A stretch of DNA of 64,000 bases from Chroococcidiopsis sp. TS-821 (lineage in GTDB: Bacteria > Cyanobacteriota > Cyanobacteriia > Cyanobacteriales > Chroococcidiopsidaceae): NCBI RefSeq assembly GCF_002939305.1, contig NZ_MVDI01000008.1:1-64000 (forward strand). The letters run 5' to 3'. Made by a program: the position numbers and the translations under genes. Shown here one piece after another: positions 8,346 through 17,674 of the stretch (positions are counted from its first letter, which is position 1; each line of letters opens with the position of its first letter). The notes under the pieces were generated by a model that was not told where the DNA came from, searched no databases, and saw only the letters and a list, made by a program, of their open reading frames with translations.

Positions 8346-9464
8346 TTATGCCACAAGTGAGTCATAAATAGCTTCTAGTTTGAGAGTTTGTTTATGTAAA
8401 TCAAATTTCTCACAAACAAGCTTGCGACCTTGCCGTCCCATTTTGGTTCCTAAATCAGGATTGGATAAGATGATGTCAAGTTTATCTGCTAGAGCCATGT
8501 AATCTCTTTCAGAAACTAGAAAGCCAGTTTCTCCATCAATAATTGCTTCAGGAATGCCACTATGTTTAGTCGAAACAACCGGAATACCGCAAGCAGAAGC
8601 TTCATTAAGTACAATGGGTAAACCTTCACAATCTCCATTTGGAGCAGTTTGGCTAGCAAGGGCAAAGATTTCAGCACCACGCATTAAGTTTAAAACCTTT
8701 TCATGCGTTTGAGCGCCCAGGAAACGTATGCGTTGCTCAAGACCAAGCGCTTTTGCTAATGCGTGCAATTCTTCAGTTAAAGCGCCTGTTCCTACTTGAA
8801 TAAGGTTAACATCCGAGTGTTTACGTGCAACTTGCGCAAAGGCGCGCAGCAACGTGTCGATACCTTTTTTGTGGGTATGTCTGCCTACACAGAGAATGTA
8901 GCGCTCTGCTGCTTTTTTTCCAGGGGAAAATTTAGTGGTATCTACTCCAATATAGTGCTGAATAATTTTCTCCTCTGGATATTTTTTTTCTAAAAGTTTA
9001 TCTTGAATAAACTGAGAAACAGCAATGAAGGCTGCAGCTTTTCTTTTGAGTTCTTCTTCATGAAAAATCAGTTGATAGTACAAGAATTTACCTTTGCGCC
9101 ACAAAGCTTTACGAGAGATAGTAATGTCGTAGCCATGAAAGGTTACTAAAAACGGTATTTTTAGTTTTTCGGCTAAAGCCATTGCATATACGCCATCTGG
9201 ACCAAAATGAGCATGAATTAAGTCAATTACTTCCGAATTGAAAAGTTTTTTAAAAAGATGAGGAGAGCGCGTTAAAAGAAATAGGTTTTGTTTAAATCCC
9301 AAAAAATCACTTTGACTCAAAGCAATATTGTGAAAGGGAATTTCTGTTAGAAGAGTATTAGCGATAAATGTTGGTTGATATCGCGATAGGTTTTGTGTTT
9401 GTTCCTTGATAAAAGCTTCGGATTTAAGCGGAAAAACTCTTCGGTAAATGCCAATATTTCTCAT
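8346..9464 (-). CDS. Glycosyltransferase family 4
   Basis: This 372-residue GT-B enzyme starts with a donor-independent N-terminal domain (IHAHFGPDGVYAMALAEKL about 81-99, FLVTFHGYDIT about 106-116). The GT4 donor domain contains ILCVGRHTHKKGIDTLLRAF, IRFLGAQTHEKV and the E-x7-E signature EGLPIVLNEASACGIPVVST. The overall shape is that of the colanic-acid WcaL/AmsK group. It is probably cytoplasmic and peripherally attached, adding one sugar of the repeat unit. It lies 57 bp upstream of the sulfotransferase gene on the same strand. Confidence 0.88.
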   Translation of the reverse strand: MRNIGIYRRVFPLKSEAFIKEQTQNLSRYQPTFIANTLLTEIPFHNIALSQSDFLGFKQNLFLLTRSPHLFKKLFNSEVIDLIHAHFGPDGVYAMALAEKLKIPFLVTFHGYDITISRKALWRKGKFLYYQLIFHEEELKRKAAAFIAVSQFIQDKLLEKKYPEEKIIQHYIGVDTTKFSPGKKAAERYILCVGRHTHKKGIDTLLRAFAQVARKHSDVNLIQVGTGALTEELHALAKALGLEQRIRFLGAQTHEKVLNLMRGAEIFALASQTAPNGDCEGLPIVLNEASACGIPVVSTKHSGIPEAIIDGETGFLVSERDYMALADKLDIILSNPDLGTKMGRQGRKLVCEKFDLHKQTLKLEAIYDSLVA

Positions 9465-9665
9465 GGCAGTATATATAGGAATCGGAGGTCAGGGATAAGA
9501 GAAGAAAGGATTGATTGAGAAGCAAGTATGAAAGGTTAATAGAGTAACGCTTCTTTGCGCTTAATATTCAATATGATGATTGCTTGATTGAGAAGACCAT
9601 TCTTGTTTATTTGCGATCTTCTAATAAATCTTATTTTGCAAATTTCTTCGTGTTTCTTAGAGAGC

Positions 9666-10844
9666 TCAAAGAACAAGTTGAGTTTCAGAAAAATGAGTGG
9701 ATTGTAAGCCTGTAATCTTCATGATTTTTTGGGCATATTGTCTAAGGCTACAATTGACTTCGACCCATTTTTGACCGCGAGTAAGAATACTAGGAGTGTC
9801 GGGCGCATTAACAACACGTATAATTGCGCGTGCCGCTGCTACTGGATCGTATGGAGCTACCGTCCATTGAGCAGCGAAATTATGCAAGATTTCTCCAATA
9901 CCGCCAGTACAGCTGCCAATAACGGGTACACCGCAGGCGATCGCTTCGACAACGGTGCGACCAAAAGGTTCTCTAGGAGCAAGTGTCACGACAACATCAG
10001 CATACTTATAGTAGTTCTCGATGTCTAACGCGGGCGGTAGAATTGTAAAGCGATCTGCAACTCCTAAATCTTCAGCTTGTGCAACTAAAGCACGACTATG
10101 AGCTTGTGCGGAGGATGTGTCTTGTCCAATAATGACTCCATGATAATGATGACCAGCAGCTTTTAAATGGGCTAACACTTTTGGGAGCGATCGCAAGTTT
10201 TTATCGTTGGCAATATCTTCTTTGCTAATCCGCGAAGGTGTCAGAATAACCCGCGCACCTGAAGCCAGAATTGGTAGTAGTTCTTCTGGAGGAGGCACAT
10301 TTCGCCGTGCGTTAAACTGTTCGGGATCGACCGGAGGATAAAGAACATCGCGAGCATTAGGAACTAATCTCCTGATATGCTGCGCCGTAAATTGCGAATT
10401 GCAAATTGCGTAGGGAGCAAGACTGCTGAGCGTTACTTTTCTAATTAAGCTACCAAGGCGATGTGGTGAATCTGCTAAGTCGCGAAAAACAAGGTAAACA
10501 GGGCGACGACTCAATCGAAGTGCAGGTGCTGCTTGCAACATCGCTGGTAACACTTGCCGAGCTACGCAGTTTTCTAACAGCAAAGGCCAATCCGGAGGTT
10601 GTTGATTGACCCAACGCAGTGCTTGCTTCATAAACTGCGTCAAATCTTGTTCGGGAATGAGATGCAAACAAGCTTCATGACCTGCTTGACGCAAATACTG
10701 CTCCATTAAAGAATTAGATCTCAAAAGAACGCAGACTTGATCTAACGTCCCACATTGCTGAAAACCTTTAAGCATCAACGCCAGAGAAACTGTCGCTCCT
10801 CCTAAAGCATGATGAAACACTGGCACAACTAAAAGTTTACGCAT
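9666..10844 (-). CDS. Glycosyltransferase family 4 (start overlaps upstream gene)
   Basis: I place the start at the ATG giving MRKLLVVPVFHHALGGATVS. An AGGAG lies 6 nt upstream, and the ATG overlaps the stop of the polymerase-like gene by 8 bp (ATGCGTAA), so the two are translationally coupled. The product is about 392 residues. The N-terminal Rossmann half has GGATVSLALML. The GT4 half has VILTPSRISKEDIANDKNLR, a TLAPREPFGRTVVEAI block with the E-x7-E signature, and ACGVPVIGSCTGGIGEIL. It would add a sugar from a nucleotide donor during repeat-unit assembly. The GT4 family is clear; the sugar is not. Confidence 0.87.
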   Translation of the reverse strand: MRKLLVVPVFHHALGGATVSLALMLKGFQQCGTLDQVCVLLRSNSLMEQYLRQAGHEACLHLIPEQDLTQFMKQALRWVNQQPPDWPLLLENCVARQVLPAMLQAAPALRLSRRPVYLVFRDLADSPHRLGSLIRKVTLSSLAPYAICNSQFTAQHIRRLVPNARDVLYPPVDPEQFNARRNVPPPEELLPILASGARVILTPSRISKEDIANDKNLRSLPKVLAHLKAAGHHYHGVIIGQDTSSAQAHSRALVAQAEDLGVADRFTILPPALDIENYYKYADVVVTLAPREPFGRTVVEAIACGVPVIGSCTGGIGEILHNFAAQWTVAPYDPVAAARAIIRVVNAPDTPSILTRGQKWVEVNCSLRQYAQKIMKITGLQSTHFSETQLVL

Positions 10845-12210
10845 GACGCACTCCTGACAACTTAGGTTTTGGACTACGTAGCGCAACACACAGCGCAATT
10901 AACAACCCTGATACATGCATCTCATATATGACAGGAGTTGTTGGAGCTAGCAATGTATAAAAAATTAGGATACAAAAGCAGCACATGGGTCTACCAGCGC
11001 GGGTTCGGTAAAGCCACAAAAAGAGCGAACCCCAAAAAACCGCAAAAATTGTTGTGCCAATGATTCCATTACGGTATAGTAGATTCCCCAAAATAAAACT
11101 GTGCGATCCAACGACCGCATTTTTGTTACTACCAGTAACTTGAATTGCACCTCCAGCACTAGGAAATCCCCAAATGAGTGCATCTTCATTACCGAGAAGG
11201 TCTTGCCATGTTTGGCGATAGATAGCGTTGCGGACATCTGTAGAGTCTTCCCGCGCTTCACTGACAGACTGCGTCGTTTGTGAAAATGTATTTGTAATCG
11301 TACTTGTTATCGGAGGAAGCGAGAGCGTTGTGAAGCTAATTAAAGCTATCAACGCAAAAATAATTGGAGGTCCCCAAAACTTAGTTAAATTCTTGAGTAA
11401 GAAATACAGAATAACTACGATGGGAAAAGAAACCCAAACTGCCCGCGTCCCACTAATAACAATTAAGAATACGCTTCCCGAAAGAAGAAGCAACGACCAA
11501 AAACGTTTTTTGATCTCTAAAGCAACTATACCGATGAAGCCAGCAAATATTGCAAAAAATTCAGGATAAATGAAGAACAAATTATAGCGACGTACGCCAA
11601 TTGAATTGCCGTAATTTGCATAAGGTTGTAAAAAATTAGGGTTGTTAATAAACCCTTCAATCACTCCTTGCCCCGTGAGAAAGGCATAAACATTTTGAAA
11701 GCGAGGTGGAAAAAACAAAGTTTCTGGAATGACGAATTGTAGCAAAGCCCAGAAGGTGACCATTTGGACAACGCTTACCGTACAAGCCCAAGTCACCACT
11801 TCTATGCGAACTTTAATGTGATTGCTTTGGACGTACCACAACCAGATTGCCGGGCAAAAAGTCAGAAGAAATACCGTAGTGAAGGTATCTCTTCCTGAAA
11901 CCGAGTATGCCACAATAATTTTGCCTATTTGATAGGCTCCAAAGCTAATTAAAGCAATAACAGGCAAAGACGGGCTTTTAAGTCGAAATTCCCCATATTT
12001 TTGCCATTCATAAACAGCAACACCCAGCAATAATACAGTAGCAAAGTATCTGTAGATTCCTAGCAACCACCACAGGGGAATCAGGACAATACTCGCGCAG
12101 ACAATGCGTTCTGGCAGGGTTAAAGCTTGCCAGCGAATCCAGATACCAGAAACAAGTTGGTCTTGCTGCGCTGTTGCGGCAGCAAATCTCGGTTTATACA
12201 GCTGAGTCAT
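10837..12210 (-). CDS. O-antigen ligase/polymerase-like membrane protein (Wzy_C family)
   Basis: The 457-residue protein is highly hydrophobic with about ten or more membrane segments. A large periplasmic loop near residues 300-370 contains a SEAREDSTDVRNAIYRQTW segment and an IWGFPSAG..SHSFILGNLLYRNG region. The RxxxW and H-S-F elements are typical of the Wzy_C family of O-antigen ligases and polymerases. It probably polymerises or transfers the lipid-linked repeat unit on the outer face of the plasma membrane. It lies directly between the co-polymerase kinase gene (18 bp upstream) and the GT4 gene it overlaps. Sequence alone does not separate polymerase from ligase; locus context favours polymerase. 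Confidence 0.8.
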   Translation of the reverse strand: MTQLYKPRFAAATAQQDQLVSGIWIRWQALTLPERIVCASIVLIPLWWLLGIYRYFATVLLLGVAVYEWQKYGEFRLKSPSLPVIALISFGAYQIGKIIVAYSVSGRDTFTTVFLLTFCPAIWLWYVQSNHIKVRIEVVTWACTVSVVQMVTFWALLQFVIPETLFFPPRFQNVYAFLTGQGVIEGFINNPNFLQPYANYGNSIGVRRYNLFFIYPEFFAIFAGFIGIVALEIKKRFWSLLLLSGSVFLIVISGTRAVWVSFPIVVILYFLLKNLTKFWGPPIIFALIALISFTTLSLPPITSTITNTFSQTTQSVSEAREDSTDVRNAIYRQTWQDLLGNEDALIWGFPSAGGAIQVTGSNKNAVVGSHSFILGNLLYRNGIIGTTIFAVFWGSLFLWLYRTRAGRPMCCFCILIFYTLLAPTTPVIYEMHVSGLLIALCVALRSPKPKLSGVRHA

Positions 12211-12228
12211 CAGTTTATTTAAAATTAA

Positions 12229-14295
12229 CTAAGCCTCGGTTTCGATTAATTCGCGCTGACGTCCGTAGCGATAGCCAACATCTTTGGGTTCAACATAGTT
12301 GACGACTAGCCCCATAATTTGGGCGTGATGCTGTGCAAGTTGTTCAAAGCCATCCATCACTGCATAGCGATCGCTCTTACCTGAACGCACGACAAACAGA
12401 ACATTGCGCACGACTGAACTCATTAGATTTGTTTCGCTTGCTAAACCAATCGGTGGACTATCAACCAAAACATAGTCGTAACCGCCATCAGCTTGAATTT
12501 GGTCTAGATATTGTTGAAAACTACCACGCGCAAAAAATTCAGGAATTTTTCCTTTAGAAAGCGCTGGTGCTGGTAACAAGTCCAATCCCAAACAGACTGA
12601 AACTGGTGAGGGCTGACCATCTTTCAGTTTTTTCTGCGGCTGTCCCAAACGCTGACTCAGCTCAGCTTGACGTAAATCACCGTCAACAATCAGGACTCGG
12701 AAACCAAAGTTAACTAAAGCCAAAGCAAGTCCTAAAGTTACAGTCGTCTTACCTTCACCTGAGGTAGAACTTGTCACTAACAACCGCTGATGCTCTAACA
12801 TCAAAACCGCAGAAGCCAGCCGTTGTAATTCAATTGCCACCTCACCAGACAAGTTGCGTTCCATATCGGCACGTTTGAGTCGAGAAATCCGACCCAAAAC
12901 TGGAAATTCCACCTGTTCGAGATCTTTGGGACGCAGCATAGGATTGCGCTTCTCTAAGAAGAAAATTAAGCTGATGCTGCCGAATAATCCTGCCAAAATT
13001 CCACCAAGTGCGATCGCCCGTTTGCTTGGTTCTTCCGGTTTTGGATCGATAGCAGGTGCATCCAAAGTTTGGACGTTGGGATACACATTGAACGGGTTCG
13101 TTTTTGTTTGTTCAACTTGAGCAAGAATACTCTTGTAGACTCCCTCAGCAATCTCATATTGTCGCTGCAAGTTTATCAGCTGCGCTCTATTTTGAGCAAT
13201 GTTGTTCAGTTCCGCATTAACGCGATTGATTTCACTAGCAATTTGATTCGCTTGTTGCTGTAATCCAGCAGCATTATTTTGCGCTCGGATCAGTTCAGCA
13301 ATCATCTCAATTCGGCTATCGCGAGTGCCATTACCACCAAGCGTCGGATCGATTTGGTTGGCACTTGCCCCAGGAGCCGCGATCGCAATTTGCTGATTCA
13401 GCAGTTGCATCAATTCTTGACGTTGAGACAGCAGTGACTGCACTTGCGGACTTTCATCGGTATACCGGCTTCGTGCTTCTGCTAGCGCAGTTTCAGCATC
13501 AGAAAGTTTTTGTCGAATTGCTTGGTATTCTCTGTTTTCTCCTAAGCGCAATGAATTCATTGCCTGTTGCGCATTGATTCCTAAACGTTCCGATGCAGCT
13601 TGTGCTTGAGCTTGGTTTGCTTGAGCTTGTGATAGTACATTGGTGTAGGTTGTTCTTAACTCTCGCTGTTGAGCAATCAATGCCCTTGTTTGTTCTGCTA
13701 CTTCTGTCAATCCAGTCGCTTGTTGAAAACTAGCTAACTCTGCTTGCGCTTTTGCTAACTGCGCTTGCGCCTCCTCTAAATCAGTTTGGGAAAATTGCTT
13801 GCGGACGTTTGTATCTTGATGGCGCAGTTCATTAAGACGAAGCTGATAAATATTAATCAGGTTGCTTAATCGCCTTTGCGCAATATCTGGACTAGAAGCT
13901 TTGACTTGTAAGTTAATAATTGTTGATTGCTCTTGCGGTGTCGCACTAAATGCCAACTTGTAATCACTCAATCGTGGAAACAAGCTTTTTTCTGGATCTA
14001 CCGCCAGCGTCCGCTCCATAACGGTATCACTCATTAAAATTGCCATCTGAATCTGCAAAGGATTCAGTTCTCGCGTAAATCCTAGTGCGGTATTCTGTAT
14101 TTGACCTAAAGTTCCTAAATTAGTGTCCAACCGCGTTGTTGGTTGGGGAAGATTTAACTTAGCAGTTGCCTTCCACACGGGAGCAACATTCGTCTTTGTA
14201 TAAATGACTGAATACAGTGTGGCAGCAAGCACGACACCGTTTAGCAGCAACAAGGGCATCCAGTGTCTACGGATGATATTGACTATGTGGTTCAT
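12229..14295 (-). CDS. Wzz/Wzc-type polysaccharide co-polymerase fused to BY-kinase
   Basis: The 688-residue protein has a Wzz N-terminal domain with a membrane helix at about 14-31. A long glutamine/alanine-rich coiled coil covers roughly 160-400 and a second membrane helix about 425-445. A cytoplasmic tyrosine-kinase domain follows, with Walker A TSSTSGEGKTTVTLGLALAL, Walker A' VLIVDGDLR and Walker B YDYVLVDSPP. The C-terminal tail is short and tyrosine-poor, with only VGYRYGR visible; Wzc of proteobacteria has a tyrosine cluster. It controls chain length and couples polymerisation to export. Upstream and downstream genes on the same strand are 12 and 18 bp away, so this is an operon core. 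Confidence 0.92.
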   Translation of the reverse strand: MNHIVNIIRRHWMPLLLLNGVVLAATLYSVIYTKTNVAPVWKATAKLNLPQPTTRLDTNLGTLGQIQNTALGFTRELNPLQIQMAILMSDTVMERTLAVDPEKSLFPRLSDYKLAFSATPQEQSTIINLQVKASSPDIAQRRLSNLINIYQLRLNELRHQDTNVRKQFSQTDLEEAQAQLAKAQAELASFQQATGLTEVAEQTRALIAQQRELRTTYTNVLSQAQANQAQAQAASERLGINAQQAMNSLRLGENREYQAIRQKLSDAETALAEARSRYTDESPQVQSLLSQRQELMQLLNQQIAIAAPGASANQIDPTLGGNGTRDSRIEMIAELIRAQNNAAGLQQQANQIASEINRVNAELNNIAQNRAQLINLQRQYEIAEGVYKSILAQVEQTKTNPFNVYPNVQTLDAPAIDPKPEEPSKRAIALGGILAGLFGSISLIFFLEKRNPMLRPKDLEQVEFPVLGRISRLKRADMERNLSGEVAIELQRLASAVLMLEHQRLLVTSSTSGEGKTTVTLGLALALVNFGFRVLIVDGDLRQAELSQRLGQPQKKLKDGQPSPVSVCLGLDLLPAPALSKGKIPEFFARGSFQQYLDQIQADGGYDYVLVDSPPIGLASETNLMSSVVRNVLFVVRSGKSDRYAVMDGFEQLAQHHAQIMGLVVNYVEPKDVGYRYGRQRELIETEA

Positions 14296-14307
14296 ATTCT
14301 TTCTCAG

Positions 14308-15327
14308 CTATTGACCGAATAACTTGAAACGCAAGTAGCCACGCAGCCCTAAACGCAGAACTGCTCTTCCTTCAGAAGGAAATAAAGCACAGATACCACG
14401 CCGTAACAACCGCTCCAGGGTATCCTTGGCACTCCGCCCGATTTCGCGGCTTTCTTGCAACGAAAGCCAGATAATTTCAATTTTTTCTTTCCAAGGAACG
14501 TTACCTTGTTGTAGTGCAGTGAGCGTGCGATAGTCTACATCCAAACGCATATTCAGCCGGTCAGCTAACCCCATGTTTGCAGATGCCTGATTAATAAAAT
14601 TTGCGGTATCTTCTCGTTCCTGAATCAAGTAACGCAAATCGTCATTGCGAGCTTGCTTGTTTTTACCGTGTATGCGATAAAACATGAGTGGTTCGTTAAT
14701 GCAGCCTACTTCACCATAAAAAGGAACAACAACAGTTAAATACGTATCTGCTGCGGCAGCTTTTCGAGTCGGAATTGGTAAAGCTTGCTGTAATGCAGCG
14801 CGACGATATGCAAGTCCAGAAGTGATTCCCATCGCATATCTTCCCCATCGTAGTAGTAAAGGACGCACATCTCCTTGGTTGAGAAGTGTAGAACCTTTGC
14901 CGATTGGGACTCCATCTGTATTTACAGATGTCCAACAATGCGAAATCTGCACCCATTCTGGATGCTTGTCAAAGGCTGCAACAACCTTCATAAGTTTGTC
15001 TGGATGAAAGTAATCATCAGCATCTAGAAAACAGATGATTTCCCCTTGAGAATGAGCTATTCCGGTATTTAACGCCTCTCCTTGACCGGCATTCTTTTGC
15101 CAGATTGCCGTAAGCTGCTCTTTGTAAGCTTCAATAATTTCGCGAGAATTGTCTGTTGACCCATCATCAACAACGATCAATTCCCAGTTTTGGTAAGTCT
15201 GGTTTAAAACACTTTCAATCGCTTGAGGTAAGAACCGACCGTAGTTGTAGTTATTAATAATGACACTAACTAGTGGTGTCTTTTCAACGCTAGAAGGTGT
15301 TGATTGCTGTTGAAGTACTTGAGTCAT
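14308..15327 (-). CDS. Glycosyltransferase family 2
   Basis: The 339-residue protein opens with LVSVIINNYNYGRFLPQAIE, then ELIVVDDGSTDNSREIIEAY. The metal/nucleotide motif ICFLDADDYFHPDKLMKVV (about 98-116) and a mid-domain LPIPTRKAAAADTYL complete a standard GT-A family 2 enzyme. The C-terminal region (about 260-339) is basic and may bind the membrane face. It is the most 5' biosynthetic gene of the minus-strand exopolysaccharide operon, so the main promoter is likely in the 182-bp gap between it and the regulator gene at 15510-15701, or upstream of that regulator. Confidence 0.88.
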   Translation of the reverse strand: MTQVLQQQSTPSSVEKTPLVSVIINNYNYGRFLPQAIESVLNQTYQNWELIVVDDGSTDNSREIIEAYKEQLTAIWQKNAGQGEALNTGIAHSQGEIICFLDADDYFHPDKLMKVVAAFDKHPEWVQISHCWTSVNTDGVPIGKGSTLLNQGDVRPLLLRWGRYAMGITSGLAYRRAALQQALPIPTRKAAAADTYLTVVVPFYGEVGCINEPLMFYRIHGKNKQARNDDLRYLIQEREDTANFINQASANMGLADRLNMRLDVDYRTLTALQQGNVPWKEKIEIIWLSLQESREIGRSAKDTLERLLRRGICALFPSEGRAVLRLGLRGYLRFKLFGQ

Positions 15328-15509
15328 TGTCTTACGCGCAATTAGAATTAAGTCGAGGCAGGCAGTATTTTTGTTCAGGCTATCAGCGAATACAAATATC
15401 TCTTTCCGCAGCAGTACGGAATAAGATTGTGCATCGATGTGTCAAAGCCATAAATAATGACAAATCTTGCCACGCTATACCGCAATGCCATCAAGAGAAT
15501 ACTTACTGA

Positions 15510-15701
15510 TTATTGATTATTGAAAGAGTTGCGAGGATTGGATGAATTTGTATAAGTTGGCAACTTACGGATTAATTCTCGCAAAACATCGGTTTTGGTT
15601 CTTTCTGTCCGTTGGCAATAAGCTTCAAGTGCGCTCATTTCCATTTCTGAAACTTTGAAAGTAATCCACTGCTTCTGTTTGTTTGACACATCTATATACA
15701 T
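15510..15701 (-). CDS. Small ribbon-helix-helix (CopG/Arc-like) DNA-binding protein
   Basis: The 63-residue protein has a basic/polar beta strand QWITFKVSEMEMSALEAYC (about 11-29) followed by helix-turn-helix RTERTKTDVLRELIRKL (about 32-48). This is the pattern of ribbon-helix-helix dimers, in which the strand enters the major groove. The tail is short and asparagine-rich. It lies directly upstream of and co-oriented with the exopolysaccharide operon, which makes it a candidate local repressor. No toxin gene is adjacent, so an antitoxin role is less likely. Homologues are common single-domain proteins in cyanobacteria. Confidence 0.65.
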   Translation of the reverse strand: MYIDVSNKQKQWITFKVSEMEMSALEAYCQRTERTKTDVLRELIRKLPTYTNSSNPRNSFNNQ

Positions 15702-15777
15702 GAAAAAAGGGTTCCTATCGTTGTCTTTGTTAATACACCAGCGGGAAGCCGCCAGAAATCAACGCGGCAACTTATGT

Positions 15778-15819
15778 AAAAAAAAACGACCCATAGCCTC
15801 TAACACTAGAGACTATGGG
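15778..15819 (-). terminator. Strong intrinsic terminator on the minus strand
   Basis: A 12-bp stem with one mismatch is formed by 15790-15801 and 15808-15819 around a 6-nt loop. On the minus strand it is followed at once by nine T residues (15778-15786 read as A on the plus strand). It lies upstream of the regulator gene at 15510-15701, so it ends a transcript coming from the 15.8-16.7 kb intergenic region, in which no gene is recognised. Alternatively it acts as an attenuator in a long leader of the regulator/exopolysaccharide operon. Confidence 0.85.
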
Positions 15820-15970
15820 CTGTTAATAAAGAGTTATAGTTGTTTAATTCAATTCCTTTGTCTGTGCATTACTGCTAGAAAGCCTGTGTTGTCAAGAGAA
15901 AGTAAAGTATTACTTCGTTTTCTCATGCACAAACTTAGCCTCAAAAAAAAGCACAATCTCTTCCCCACTT

Positions 15971-16032
15971 TAGGCTGCCTAAGTGCACTCTTGGTGTCTT
16001 CTTTAGCAGACTACAGCGAAGGAGCTCCGCTG
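15971..16032 (+). ncRNA. Candidate structured RNA element, copy 1
   Basis: TAGGCTG (15971-15977) can pair with CAGACTA (16007-16013), with one G-A mismatch. This is followed immediately by hairpin CAGCG (16014-16018)/CGCTG (16028-16032). The interior contains AAGTGCACTC and GGTGTCTTCTT, both shared exactly with a second copy at 18685-18744. A terminator-like hairpin, AAGGTGC-TTGA-GCACCTT, follows at 16051-16068. I do not recognise a known RNA family. Strand is chosen from the downstream hairpin and is uncertain. Confidence 0.45.
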
Positions 16033-16719
16033 GTAACGTTAAGTTATGTTAAGGTGCTTGAGCACCTTTAATACTTACATGTATGGGATAATATTATATA
16101 TAAACACGAACAAATATGTTGTATTTCACGCTACAAAACACTGACTTTTACCTAAAATTACAGAAATAAGTCATTGTATTACCGTTTGACGAAGATTCTA
16201 TCTGGTGCTAAGCTCTTGAGCATTTAAATTGCTTATCTTATTGATTAAGCAGAAGCACGCGAAAACGCACGAAATGTCCGGTTGAATTTTTATTTAGGTT
16301 TTAATACTTAGTGAAATTATGCTTCAGATTAGGAATGTCTGTTATTGGTATATTGCCATGAAAAAATTGGTGTTCAAATTGTTATCTTTTAGAAAAGCAT
16401 TAACTCTATGCAAATCCTATCTTTTGGTAGACGTTATGGAGAGTAAGAGTGATTGATCCTAAATAATAGCTGAGATTACTTGTTCTTAGGTAAGATGTAA
16501 GTACAAGTAGAGGTATCTCAGGTAAACATATTTCCTGTGTAAGTGTTGTACATTTCAAGTTTCACATCTATAAGCTACACCTTGACTAATCAAATCTGTA
16601 TGATTTCTGTTTATGTGATTTTTGTTAGCTTTAAAATGTGATCTTGGTCAAAGGCGGGAACATTGTCTCGATTTTATCATCTTTGGCGTGTGCTACACGT
16701 AATGTAAAGTAGCTGAGCT

Positions 16720-17634
16720 GTGGCTTTGATGAATACAAAACTGCCATCTAATCAAGTTCAATTTTATTTGCCGAACTTAGACTCGCTTGAAAGTTCTGAG
16801 CAAGCCTTTGCTGATGCCTTCTTGAGAACCGCACAAACTCTACATCAGTATTTAGAGCAAATCAAATCTACTGTCAAAGCTATTCCAGAATTTACGGATG
16901 AGCCTTTCAACTCAGCTATTCTAGGTTTGTATACCAAAATGTGTAGCCATTATTATTCTTATGTTCTATTAGAAATCTATCAACAGGATCGGGTAGGAAT
17001 TAATTTTTTAGTAGAGCAATTATGCGATGCTGCGATCGCGTTGATGTATCTGCTAGAAGAAGCAGATCCTGCGCTTTTCTACGAATATATTTCGACTTCA
17101 ATTGAGCAAGGTTGCAGTTTATTAGTTAGCGTTGACGAGGAACTGAAGGAATTTCCTAAGCATTTTGAGCTACTAAAGCTAAAAGAAAAATTAGAGGTGT
17201 TCATTGCTACGCATAAAGAATATCCTACTCGACATTCTTCAAGTGCAAAACCTAAAACGAGATGGGGCTCTCCTAATGCAGACACTACCTACAAACGTGC
17301 CAAAATCTTGGGGTTTAACTCTGTATGTAATCCTGCTAGACAATTTAGTTTGAAAGTCGTACCAGCAAGCTGGTTAGATTTGCAACTTAACTATTTACAC
17401 TCATCCGAACTTCAACTTAGTAGTCCGGAAGCATTGAGTATCAATTTTACTCGTTTACGAGATACTGCACATCTTTGTTTACATGCCACGCAGGCTTTTT
17501 TAGCTGAAATTGCATCTAGCTATAACCTTAGTGGTGCAGGCTTGGCACTGCATCAAAGTCGTTTGACTGCACTTTATGAATGGTTTCATGACGCGCACAA
17601 AATGTATCAATTACGCCATTCATCAGGGCTATAA
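16720..17634 (+). CDS. Conserved-looking helical protein of unknown function
   Basis: The 304-residue protein starts at GTG 16720; an in-frame ATG three codons later is an equally good start. The sequence is rich in Leu, Ala and Glu with predicted long helices, for example FADAFLRTAQTLHQYLEQI and VEQLCDAAIALMYLLEEAD. A charged loop (about 165-200) separates two helical halves, and the second ends with LRHSSGL. The FLVEQLCDAAIALMYLLEE block resembles the helical core of DUF5677-like proteins, but I cannot assign the family. There is no signal peptide or membrane helix. It converges with the zinc-ribbon gene, with 40 bp between stops. Base use is like neighbouring cyanobacterial genes. Confidence 0.6.
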   Translation: MALMNTKLPSNQVQFYLPNLDSLESSEQAFADAFLRTAQTLHQYLEQIKSTVKAIPEFTDEPFNSAILGLYTKMCSHYYSYVLLEIYQQDRVGINFLVEQLCDAAIALMYLLEEADPALFYEYISTSIEQGCSLLVSVDEELKEFPKHFELLKLKEKLEVFIATHKEYPTRHSSSAKPKTRWGSPNADTTYKRAKILGFNSVCNPARQFSLKVVPASWLDLQLNYLHSSELQLSSPEALSINFTRLRDTAHLCLHATQAFLAEIASSYNLSGAGLALHQSRLTALYEWFHDAHKMYQLRHSSGL

Positions 17635-17674
17635 ATAAAAATGCTAAGAAGATATAACTAGGCTTTGAGCAATA

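Larger units (their letters stand above)
15702..16719. other. 1-kb intergenic region with terminator and candidate structured RNA
   Basis: No protein gene is convincing here. An open frame at 15655-16071 overlaps the regulator gene antisense, a terminator and a structured element, so I discount it. The region holds an orphan minus-strand terminator (15778-15819), the first copy of a two-stem element (15971-16032) and a hairpin AAGGTGC-TTGA-GCACCTT (16051-16068). The remaining sequence to 16719 is AT-rich with no clear structure and should contain the promoter of the gene at 16720. Confidence 0.6.

Noticed and set aside
15971-16032. Identification of the two-stem element as a glutamine, cobalamin, TPP or c-di-GMP riboswitch or a self-cleaving ribozyme
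   Set aside because: None of the diagnostic core sequences known to me for those classes is present.
15655-16071. 138-codon open frame on the plus strand
   Set aside because: It overlaps the regulator gene antisense, an intrinsic terminator and the structured element; composition is not protein-like.
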